Assembly (NCBI GenBank): GCA_038324085.1
Contig: JBBQHP010000022.1
Coordinates: 1-64,000 of the forward strand
Origin: Ga0077523 sp038324085
GTDB lineage: Bacteria > Pseudomonadota > Gammaproteobacteria > Burkholderiales > Ga0077523
Length of the DNA stretch: 64,000 nucleotides
Direction of reading: 5' to 3'
Shown: positions 50,888-59,974 of the stretch, piece after piece
Numbering within the stretch: the first letter of the stretch is position 1
Layout of the letters: every line of letters starts with the position of its first letter
Made by a program: the position numbers and the translations under genes
The notes under the pieces: generated by a model
Told to the model about the DNA's origin: nothing
The model's database searches: none
Seen by the model: only the letters and a program-made list of their open reading frames with translations

Positions 50888-52137
50888 TGCACTCGCCAGC
50901 GGGTTGGGATGCCGCGGAGCGAGCCGCACGGGAATCCTACGGGCGGCTCGTTGCCTGGCTCGCGTTCCGGTGGCGCGACCTCGCCGGCGCCGAGGACGCG
51001 CTGTCCGAAGCCTTTCTCGCCGCATTGACCCGCTGGCCCCGCGACGGCGTTCCCGAGGTGCCCGATGCAAGGTTGCTGGCTGCGGCACGAAACAACCTGC
51101 GCCAGCGCGCCCGTCGCGTCCGGGTCGAGCAATCACCTGCGGTGCAGGCGCTGTTGCAGGACGAGGCGGAGGTCCCGGCTGCAGCGGAGATTCCCGATCA
51201 CCGCCTGAACCTGATGCTCGTCTGCGCCCACTCGGCATTGCCGCAGCGGGTGCATGCGCCCCTCATGCTGCAAGCCGTGCTCGGACTCGACGCGAAGGAC
51301 ATCGCGGGCGCATTTCTCGCATCGCCGTCCGCGATGGCACAACGGTTGGTCCGCGCGAAGGCGAAGCTGCGCGATGCGGCGGTCCGCTACGAGGTGCCGG
51401 AAGCGCGCGAACGGCCTGCCCGCATGTCGGCAGTGCTCGATGCGATCTATGGCGCGTATGGCATCGGCACGAATGTGGCGGTCAACGGGCTCGACGGCGG
51501 CGCCGGCGGCACGTGGTTCGAGTTGACCAGGGAGGCGTTGTTCCTGGGTGCCCTGGTGGCGCACCTGCTGCCGGATAACGCCGAGGCATCGGGCCTGCTC
51601 GCACTCATGCGCCATTGCGAGGCGCGACGGCCCGCGCAGTTCGACGCGGGCGGGCGGTTCGTACCGCTCGTGCAGCAGGATACGACGCTGTGGGACCGCG
51701 CCCTCATGGCGGCGGCCGAAGCCGCGCTGCTGCAAGCCGCCGGATTGCGCCAACCCGGTCACTTCCAGCTCGAGGCGGCCATCCAGTCGGCACACTCGCA
51801 ACGAGCGTTCACCGGCCACACGCCGTGGCCTGCCATCGCGGCGCTCTATGCGGCGCTCGTCGAACATTTTCCGAGTACCGGCGCGCTGATCGGATGCGCG
51901 GTCGCGCGCGCCGAGGCGGGCGACAATGCCGGCGGACTGCGCATGCTCGGTGCCCTGGCGTCCGATGAAGTGGCCGGTTACCAGCCCTACTGGATCGCGC
52001 TCGCCTACTTGAGCGGTCGCAACGGTCAGGGCGACGCGTCACGCCGGGCGCTCGAGCGCGCGCTCGGGCTCACCGCGGACGAACGCATCCGGCGCTACCT
52101 GCAGACAGTCGCAGCGACCGGTCGCTGGATCTGGTAG
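50887..52137 (+). CDS. ECF42-type RNA polymerase sigma factor
   Basis: This 416-residue sigma factor has an N-terminal sigma2/sigma4 core (residues about 10-170: YGRLVAWLAFRWRDLAGAED, then LMLQAVLGLDAKDIAGAFL). A long helical C-terminal extension of about 240 residues holds the TPR-like repeats typical of ECF42 (GHFQLEAAIQSAHSQR, RALERALGLTADERIRRYL). ECF42 proteins have no anti-sigma factor and the C-terminal extension is needed for activity. They are linked to DGPF proteins, exactly as here. I used ATG 50887. TTG 50884 is one codon earlier. Confidence 0.9.
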   Translation: MHSPAGWDAAERAARESYGRLVAWLAFRWRDLAGAEDALSEAFLAALTRWPRDGVPEVPDARLLAAARNNLRQRARRVRVEQSPAVQALLQDEAEVPAAAEIPDHRLNLMLVCAHSALPQRVHAPLMLQAVLGLDAKDIAGAFLASPSAMAQRLVRAKAKLRDAAVRYEVPEARERPARMSAVLDAIYGAYGIGTNVAVNGLDGGAGGTWFELTREALFLGALVAHLLPDNAEASGLLALMRHCEARRPAQFDAGGRFVPLVQQDTTLWDRALMAAAEAALLQAAGLRQPGHFQLEAAIQSAHSQRAFTGHTPWPAIAALYAALVEHFPSTGALIGCAVARAEAGDNAGGLRMLGALASDEVAGYQPYWIALAYLSGRNGQGDASRRALERALGLTADERIRRYLQTVAATGRWIW

Positions 52138-52179
52138 CAGCAAGGCGGCAGCGGCCGTGGCATGGCGCGGCAGGTGCCG

Positions 52180-55047
52180 TCATGAGCCTTCCGCTGCGTG
52201 CACCAGCGGCAAGGTGCGTCCTTCGCGCAGCAGGTTCGTGATCCTTGACGCCGGCAGGGCAGGGCTGAACAGATAGCCCTGCATCGTGTCGCATTCGTGG
52301 TGGATGAAGAACGCGAGCTGCGCACCGGTTTCGACGCCCTCCGCGACGGTTTCCAGGTGCATGCTCTGCGACAGAGCGATCATCGCCCGTGCGATCGCAG
52401 CGTCGTCGGGGTTGTCGGTCACGTGGTCGACGAAGGTCTTGTCGATTTTCAGCTGATGGATCGGGTAGCGCCGCAAGTGGCCGATCGACGCGTACCCCGC
52501 GCCGAAGTCGTCGATGGCCAGGCGTATGCCGAGCGCCTGCAGTTCGCGCAGGACCGTGCCCACGCGCTTGTTGTCGGACAGGAACAGGCGCTCGGTGATC
52601 TCCATCACCAGGCGGGTTGGATCGGCGCTGCTCGCATGCAGGACCCTGGCAACGTTGTCCGCAAAATCCGGCTTGAGCAGTTGCCGGGGGGACACATTGA
52701 CGGAGATGTCGACCTCGGGCAGGCCGGCGCGCTTCCATTCGTCCAACTGCGCACAGGCGGTCTCGATCACCCACAGGCCCAGGGGATGGATCAGGTCCGA
52801 CTGCTCGACATTGCCGATGAAGCGATCGGGCATGATCAAGCCGTCCTGGGGATGCCGCCAGCGCAGCAGGGCCTCGACGCCGACGATGCGGCCCTCCCGC
52901 AGGCCCACCTGGGGTTGGTAGTGGAGTTCGAACTGCCCGGTCGCGAGCGCCTGGTGCAGGCTGGTCTCGAGCGCGATGCGCCCGAGGGCCCATTCGTTCA
53001 TCTCCTGGGCGTAGTACTCGAAGCCGTTGCGCTCCCGTTCCTTCACCCGGTACATCGCGGCGTCGGCGCGATTGAGCAGCACTTCGACCTCCTCGCCGTC
53101 CTTCGGGAACAACGCGATGCCGATGCTCGCCGACAGAAAGACCTGGTGGTTCAACACCTCGAACGGTGCCGAGATCGCGTCGAGGATCTTGCGTGCCCCC
53201 GACGAAATGTCCTGGCGATCCTGCATGCCTTCGAGCAGGACCACGAATTCGTCGCCGCCCCAGCGCGAAAACGTGTCTTCCCGCCGCCCGCACTTCAGCA
53301 GCCGTCGCGCCACCTGCTCGAGCAGGTCGTCGCCGGCCGCATGGCCCAGCTCGTCGTTGACCTTCTTGAAACCGTCCAGATCGACGAACAGGATCGCGAT
53401 CGTCTCGCCGGTACGTCGGGCGCGCGCCATGGCCTGCTCCAGCCGGTCCTGGAGCAACGTCCGGTTCGGCAGTCCGGTGAGGGCATCGTGGGTCGCCCGC
53501 TTGAGCACCTCGCGCGCTGCGGCGACCGTGTCGGTAACGTCCGACAAGGCGAGCACCATGCCGGTCACACTGCCGACGGCGTCCCGGAACGGGCTGGCCG
53601 ACCAGCGGACGATGCGATCGCGGCCCCCTGCATCGCGCAAGCGATACTCGCGGGTGGGGCGCACCAGATCTCCGCTCTCGATCACGGGATCGAGCGGCAA
53701 CGGCACGACGTGTTCGGTTTCCATTTCGCGGGCGTCGACCACGGCGTCGATCGGCATCCCCTTCGCCGTGGCCATGTCGTGTCCGGTCAGCGCCTCGGCC
53801 ACGGGATTGAGATACTCGATCCGACCTTCCCGATCGGTGGTGACGACGCCGTCGGCGATCGAGTGCAGCGTGGCCTGCGCTTTCTCGCGTTCCATTGCGA
53901 GGGTGCGAACGCTCGACTCGAGCCGGCGCCAGGTCCACAACGGATAGCTCACGGCCAGGCTCAGCAGGGCCGGTGCCGGCGCGAACCAGACGTGGGCGCC
54001 GCGCAGCAGCAAGACGGCCAGCGCGCCGGTGCCAATGCCCATCGCGACGCAGGCGAAGGCGGCAAGGCGCGGGCGGCACCGCGGGTAGATGATCATGGGC
54101 AGCCCGGACAACAATAGAATCAGGCCCGCCCGCAGCCCGGGCGCCATTTCGACGACTTCCCGATGTTCGGTCAGCGCGGCCAGTGCGTTGGCGTCGAACT
54201 CGACGCCCGACATGGGCGCTTCGCGCCCGGACACCGGCGTCGCGAGCGCCTCCCGGATTCCGGGCGCGGTCACGCCCACGAGGACGTGACGACCACTCAG
54301 CAGCTCGCGCGTACGCGGGCTCATGCGCAGCGCCTCGATGTATGACACCCGCGTGATCCGCCCCGGCGGACCCGCGAACGGCACCAGCACGCGCCGTGTG
54401 CGAATCCAGCCGGCGTTGGATGCAGTGTCGGCGTCATCATGCTGTTCGCTCGCGGTGCGCTGGAAGCCGCCGTCGCGTGTCGCCATGGCAAGAGCCAGGG
54501 CCGGCCAGCGCGAATCACCGGTTCCGGCAAACAGTGACACGCGCCGGGCGAGACTGTCGGCGTCGAGTTCCACGTCCACATGCCCGAGCGTCGCACCGGC
54601 CGCCATCGCCTCGAGCGGTCGCGTCACGGCGATGCCTGCGGTGCCGGTGCGTTGGGGAAACACCGGCAACACCACGCGCCCGTCGCGGGCGATGGCACGC
54701 GCCAGCAGCGCGTCGCCTTCCGGATCACCGAGATCCGGCTCCGAGAACTGTATGTCGAGGGCGATCGACTTGAGGTCCACGTCATGCAGGACCGCCAGGA
54801 GTTCGGCGTGGATCCGCCTCGGCCATGGCCAGCGCCCGAGCGCTGCCAGGCTCGCGTCGTCGATGCTCACGATGGTGATGCCGGGCGGTGACGGTTGCGT
54901 CCATCTGGCCACGTGGGCGTCGTAGAGCAGGTAGTCCCACCGGCGCAGTACGTCGGTGAAGGTCAGCGTGGCCGCGAATGCCAGCAGTCCGAGAAAAAGC
55001 CACAGGCGCTCCGGTACCGGTACCGAGTCCGAGCGCGGGGGCGTCAC
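52180..55047 (-). CDS. CHASE2-PAS-GGDEF-EAL membrane c-di-GMP protein
   Basis: This 955-residue protein has one N-terminal helix, a periplasmic CHASE2 sensor (residues about 30-290, ITIVSIDDASLAALGRWPWP), about three membrane helices (to about 375), and a PAS domain (about 395-505). A GGDEF domain with WGGDEF near residue 595 comes next. An EAL domain closes the protein, with HYQPQVG, VEALLRWRHP, NVSPRQL, EITER, IDDFGAGYASIG and AEGVETG. All catalytic motifs of both activities are present, so it could make or break c-di-GMP. GTG 55047 overlaps the FecR-like stop by 4 nt, so the two proteins are co-translated. CHASE2 and FecR-type proteins are frequent partners. Confidence 0.93.
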   Translation of the reverse strand: MTPPRSDSVPVPERLWLFLGLLAFAATLTFTDVLRRWDYLLYDAHVARWTQPSPPGITIVSIDDASLAALGRWPWPRRIHAELLAVLHDVDLKSIALDIQFSEPDLGDPEGDALLARAIARDGRVVLPVFPQRTGTAGIAVTRPLEAMAAGATLGHVDVELDADSLARRVSLFAGTGDSRWPALALAMATRDGGFQRTASEQHDDADTASNAGWIRTRRVLVPFAGPPGRITRVSYIEALRMSPRTRELLSGRHVLVGVTAPGIREALATPVSGREAPMSGVEFDANALAALTEHREVVEMAPGLRAGLILLLSGLPMIIYPRCRPRLAAFACVAMGIGTGALAVLLLRGAHVWFAPAPALLSLAVSYPLWTWRRLESSVRTLAMEREKAQATLHSIADGVVTTDREGRIEYLNPVAEALTGHDMATAKGMPIDAVVDAREMETEHVVPLPLDPVIESGDLVRPTREYRLRDAGGRDRIVRWSASPFRDAVGSVTGMVLALSDVTDTVAAAREVLKRATHDALTGLPNRTLLQDRLEQAMARARRTGETIAILFVDLDGFKKVNDELGHAAGDDLLEQVARRLLKCGRREDTFSRWGGDEFVVLLEGMQDRQDISSGARKILDAISAPFEVLNHQVFLSASIGIALFPKDGEEVEVLLNRADAAMYRVKERERNGFEYYAQEMNEWALGRIALETSLHQALATGQFELHYQPQVGLREGRIVGVEALLRWRHPQDGLIMPDRFIGNVEQSDLIHPLGLWVIETACAQLDEWKRAGLPEVDISVNVSPRQLLKPDFADNVARVLHASSADPTRLVMEITERLFLSDNKRVGTVLRELQALGIRLAIDDFGAGYASIGHLRRYPIHQLKIDKTFVDHVTDNPDDAAIARAMIALSQSMHLETVAEGVETGAQLAFFIHHECDTMQGYLFSPALPASRITNLLREGRTLPLVHAAEGS

Positions 55048-57555
55048 GGACGCTTCGCCTTGCGCAACTCCACATGCGTCCAGAAGATCAATGGCGATCT
55101 GGGCACCGAAAACCGGCGCGCGGCGCTGAAGGATCCTTCGAGCCCGTCTGCGGTGATTGCGCTTACGCGCACGAAATAGGGTCCTGCCGGCGGCAATGGC
55201 AATTGCGCCGCCGGTCCGGTCACGGTTTCGTCCAGCACGATGTCGTTGAATCCGGCATCGCGCGCGAGCTGCATACGATAGCTGCATCCCGCAGCGCCGC
55301 CAGACCAGGCAATGGTCAGCTTGTAGGCGAGCATTTCCGCCCATTCGAGCGCGGGCGGAGCGGGAGCGCGACGCACCTCGATCGCGGTACCGTAGGGACC
55401 GGCGTGACCATCCGCATCCAGCGCACGGATGCGCGCCAGGTAGCGGCCCGGGGGCATGCGGAGTTCCGCTGCAGGCGCCGACGTGCGCAGGCTCGCGATC
55501 AGCGGCTCGAAGCGTTCGTCCCGCGCGACGTCGATGTCATAGCGCCAGCCTGGTGCCGCGGCTGGCCATTGCAGCATCAGCGTGTCGTCCGCGAAACGGC
55601 CGCTCAATGCGGGCGGTGAAGGGTCGCGCCGCAGCAGGATCGGCGTGCCGAACGGTCCTTCGAAGCCATCCGTATCCACCGTCCGCACGCGCAGATGAAA
55701 CAGCCCCGCGTCCGACCTGGGGATGGTCACCGCGTTCGCGGCCGTGCGTACCGTCGCCAGCAGCGAAGCAAAGGATTCATCGCGCGCGACCTGTACGTCG
55801 TAGCGCCAACCTTCGGTCCCGGGTGGCCATTGCACCACCAACGCGCCCCCGACTACGTCGCCGCTCGCGGCGGGCGGCGGCGGTGCCCGGCGAAACGTCT
55901 GGGCCTCGGTGAAGGGACTCGGCGTGCCTTCGGCGTCCACGGAGCGGACACGTACGTAATACAGGCCGGGCACCGGTTTTGCGATCGTGGCGTCCGGCAC
56001 GTCGCGACGCGCCTCGTACAGGATGGTGCCGAAGTCGGGGTCGCGCGAGATCTGGATGTCGTATCGGGCCGCGCCGGCGGCAGTGGACCAGGCCAGCGTC
56101 ACGGTGTCCGCCGTGTCCGTGGCTTGCGGCGCGGTGAGCACCGGCGGGGCGGGTGGAATGCGGAACGAGCGGCTGCTGCCGATGGGGCCCTCGCCGTCGC
56201 GTTCGTCGCGCGCGCCCATGCGCCAGTAGTAGCGCCCCGGAGGTAGCGGCCGGTCCGGTGACCAGGACGAAGTCGTCCAGTCGGAGACCTCGAGCACGAC
56301 GCGCTGGAATGCCTCGTCCGCCGCCACCTGGAGGCGGTAGCGCGCCGGCAGGGTCTGCAAGGTCCATTCGAAGCTCGGCCGCGCTGCGGAGATGACGGAA
56401 TCGTCCTTGGGCTCCAGCAGGACAGGTGGGAACGGGCGCGCATCCACCTCGAAGGCCGCGAGCGCGTCGTGACCTTCCAGTCCCTGAACATCGATGCCCC
56501 GCGCGCGCAGAACGTAGTGGCCGTCGGGCAGGTCGGGCCCGCGCGACACCGGAGTCGGGGCAACGGCATCGAACAGGACCGTAGCGAAGCTGGGGTCGGC
56601 GGAGATCTGCACGCGATAGGAGCGCGCGCCTTGCAGCGGGGCGATCGCGATGGCGACGGGCACCTGTCGCTGGCGGGTGTCCATCGGTGTCGGGTCGGGT
56701 GCCCGCAGCAGCGCGACCGGCTGCTGCGGGGGTTGCCCGCCCCGCAGATGCGGCTAAATTCGTCCGTGAGTGCGCGACCGGCTGCTGCGGGGGTTGCCCT
56801 CTCAGGGCGACCGTGCCGTACCCGGCCGCGACGTTGACGGTGCGCCCGGCCCCGGCGACATCGACGCTGCCGTCGAGCACTTCGGTGCGCGCCGCTGCCT
56901 GCTCGGGCTCGGCATTCACCCGGAACTGCGTCCCGCGCGTGGACGTGACCCCGCCTGGCGTGTCCACCCGGATGCCGGTGGCCGGATCGTGGCGTGGGGG
57001 CGAATGCGATTCGATGCGACCCCGCGGCAGTTGCATCTCACCGCGGTAGACCGATGTTCCGGAATACCCATTCAGTGCCCGCAACACCAGTTCGCTATCG
57101 GCCTCGAGGCGCAACCGGTAGCCGTCGAAGTACTCCAGGGTCACGTTCCCCTCGGGGCCAGTGGCCAGTACGTCTCCGGCGTGAAGCTCCATGTCCTGGA
57201 CGACTGCCCGCGGTGGCTTGGCGGGACCGGATCGGACCGTGACTTCTCCCGCAACCCCGCGCACGATCGCGGGCGTCGGCCGCAACTTCGACCACGCCAA
57301 GGGGATGCGCAGCGCCTGTCCGGGTGGCAGCGCCCGCGGATTGGCAATCCCGTTGAGGGACTGCAGCTTCCCGACGTAGGAGAGATCCTTGAGGAAGCGC
57401 TCGGTAACGCCCCAGAGGGTATCGCCGGGACGCACTGTGTAGACCCACTCTTCTGCTGCGGGGGCTGCGGTGGTCGCAGCGAGGGCCGCGGCGACGACCA
57501 CCGCACCGAGCACGTCACGCAGTGCGCTGCTTGCAATCCCAAGGCCCGTTGCCAT
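55044..57555 (-). pseudogene. LysM-FecR domain protein with FnIII-like repeats, frameshifted
   Basis: The N-terminal part (from ATG 57555) has a signal peptide ending TTAAPA, a LysM motif (YTVRPGDTLWGVTERFL) and a FecR domain (GDVLATGPEGNVTLEYFDG, then RVDTPGGVTSTRGTQFRV). The C-terminal part carries four to five FnIII-like repeats with PLQGARSYRVQIS-, RYRLQVAADEAF-, RYDIQISRDPDF- and RYDVQVARDESF-type strands. The two parts lie in different frames. The break is at 56711-56799, where a 61-bp insertion flanked by 28-bp direct repeats shifts the frame. Removing it restores RGQPPQQPVALLRAPDPTP and one reading. The intact form would be a periplasmic partner for the CHASE2 protein. Confidence 0.85.
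56711..56799. repeat. 28-bp direct repeats bracketing a frame-breaking insertion
   Basis: The 28-bp sequence at 56711-56738 recurs without mismatch at 56772-56799. The 33 bp between are different from both flanks. The period is 61 bp, which is not a multiple of three and explains the frame change in the FecR-like gene. Confidence 0.9.
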
Positions 57556-58147
57556 TCGAATGGTTGTTCCCAGGTCGCAACGACGATCGTCCGTCCCCTC
57601 CACGGGCGCCGAGGGGATGTCCAGGTCCGGCCGCGCATTCGACTTCGCGCCGTTTCTGGCAATGGTACCCGATCGGATCGCGACATCCAGCGGATTGTCA
57701 TCAACCCGTCGGTCCACGCCAATGCCGGCGCGCGCCATGCCGCGATCATGCAGCGCGGCATGATCAACGCCCGGCCCCGGAATGTTCGATGGCTCACCTC
57801 CTGGGGCGTGAATTCCCGGGGAATGGCGCGGGTTCCCCGACGTCGGATCGCCAAAGCTGTGCCGGCTCGCAGCCGTCACGTTCGGCGCGCCTTCGCGATC
57901 GTGGACATGCCCTGCCGGCACATCGCCCGGTCGCGCATGCTGATGAGGATGGGCCTGCCGTTCTGCATCGTGCCGGTGACCGCGCTCTACCCGAGCAGCA
58001 TGGGTGAGAACGAGCTGGCCACGGGAGCAGGCCTGCATGATTTTCTGCACAAGCCTTCCGGCCGCCGTCGCGGCCTCTCGCCCAGGCCGACCCGTGCGGT
58101 CGACTTTACGCAGGCATGCCACTGATGTCGTTGCAGACCCGCTGCGG
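57556..58147. other. Intergenic region upstream of the FecR-like gene
   Basis: These 592 bp lie between the stop of the GGDEF-EAL gene and the FecR-like start. Several frames are open but none shows a domain, a signal peptide or a good ribosome site. It probably holds the promoter of the FecR-CHASE2 pair and the 3' end of the preceding operon. No T-run terminator is seen. Confidence 0.4.
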
Positions 58148-59960
58148 CTATTGCAGGTACTGGAGCCGCTGCTCGATCGGCGCGGGCCTCGCGTGCCGAT
58201 CGTCGGCGGGCGTGCGCAATTGCGCCTTGGCATGCTGGGTCAGCCAGCGGGTGGCCAGGTCTGCCGGGAGCGGCTTGCCGAACAGATAGCCCTGGCCCTT
58301 GTCGCATTGCAGTCGCGTCAGCACCGCGGCCTGGCCTTCGGTCTCGATGCCTTCGGCCACCGTGCCCATGCCCAGGCTGCGCGCGACACGCACCGTCGCT
58401 TCGATGAGCACGCGGTGATGCGCGCTCGATTCGGCCTGGGACACGAACGAGCGATCGATCTTCACCACGTCCACCGGCAGCAGGTGCAGTGATGCGAGCG
58501 AGGAGTAGCCGGTCCCGAAATCGTCGAGCGCGAGAGTCAGGCCCAGCTTCTTCAGATCGTGCAGCCGCGCCTGAACGTGAGCATCCTGCGCGGCGAGGCT
58601 TTCTGTTATTTCCAGTTGCAGGCAGCCGGGATCCATCCGATTCGTCTGAAGCGCATTGCGCACGTTCGCTTCGAGCTGGGGTTCGCCGAGCTGGGCACGC
58701 GACAGGTTCACCGACATCATGACCGGTGCGCTCCCGCCGAGCGCGTCCTGCCACCGCATGAACTGGCGACACGATTCGTTCAGGACGAACTCGCCCAGCT
58801 GGCAGATCAAGCCGGTTTCCTCGGCAATCTCGATGAACTCGATCGGCGGCACCAAGCCCCGCTGCGGATGACGCCAGCGCACCAGCGCCTCGGTTACCCA
58901 CGCAGTCCCCGCCGTCGAGCTTGATGATCGGCTGGTAGACGACGAACAGCTCGTCACCGGCGAGCGCCCGGCGCAAGTCGCTCTCGATGCTCCCGCGGCG
59001 GGCCGCCAGTTCCTTCATCTGCGGTTCGAACACGCAGTAGCGGGCGCCCCCGGTACGCTTGGCTTCGCGCATCGCGATGCTCGCGTCCTGCAGCACCGAG
59101 TCGGCGTCGCCCGCGGCCTGCGCGCGCAGGACCACGCCGATGCTGGCCGTCGCATGCACCTGGTGTTCCCCGATGCCGTACGGTTTGGCCATCACGTCGA
59201 TCAGGCGCTGGGCCACGCCGTGTACGTCGTCGGCGCCGCGCAAGTCCTCGAGCACGATCACGAATTCGTCGCCGCCGAGGCGGGCCGTGGTCTGCCCGGG
59301 CGCGGCGGCACGGCCCAGTGCGTCGCTGAGTCGAACAATCGTGTTGAGCCGGCCTGCCATCAGACGCAGCAGCGCGTCTCCGACCGCGTGTCCGAGCGTG
59401 ACATTGAGGCGATGGAACCGGTCGCAGTTGACGAACAGCACCGCGAATTCATATTGGGAATCGAGCCGTGCAGCGGCCAGGGCGTGCTCGATCCGCTCGA
59501 GCACCACTGCGCGGTTGGGCATCGAGGTAAGGCTGTCGGTGCGGCTCACGTTGCGCAAGTGCGATGTGAGCCGCTGCTGCTCGAGATGCACCGAGGCGGT
59601 GACGTCGTGCACGCTCGCCATCAGCGCGGAATCGCTGATCTTCAGGAGTCTGATTTCCAGCGTCTGGGGCAGGGCGCCGGGCGGCCCGTCCGGCCGCATC
59701 GAAACCCGCAACGCTTCGCAGATGACCCCGCTCGGAGAATCGTGCGCGGCGGCGAGCTCGCGCAATTGCGGTGCAACCGGAGCGAGGGCATCGAACAGAT
59801 TGACCAGTTCGCCGCCGGGCGCCGGGGGCATCAACAGCCGGGCCGACATCGGGTTGATCATCGTGATCGTCCCTTCGAGCGTGTTCTGCATCAGGCCGAT
59901 GGGCGCCTGATACAGGAAGTGCATCAGTGCTTCGTGGGCTGCAGCGACATCCGGATTCAC
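58148..59960 (-). pseudogene. PAS-GGDEF-EAL protein, frameshifted before the EAL motif
   Basis: Translation starts at GTG 59960 with GGGGAG upstream (protein start MNPDVAAAHEALMHFLYQAP). A PAS-like sensor (residues about 10-120) leads to a GGDEF domain with TARLGGDEFVIVLED. The EAL domain begins with VYQPIIKLDGG, and there the frame is lost. The rest (VTEALVRWRHPQRG, LALDDFGTGYSS, AEGIETEG) is intact in another frame. Removing one G from the G4 run (58907-58910 on the plus strand as CCCC) would restore DGGTAWVTEALVRW. As it stands, only the PAS-GGDEF part would be made. The gene begins 14 nt after the PAS-PAS-GGDEF stop. Confidence 0.87.
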
Positions 59961-59974
59961 AGTTTCTCCCCGAC

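Noticed and set aside
57556..58147. A hidden gene in the 592-bp gap upstream of the FecR-like gene
   Set aside because: Several frames are open because of high GC, but none has a ribosome site, signal peptide or motif.
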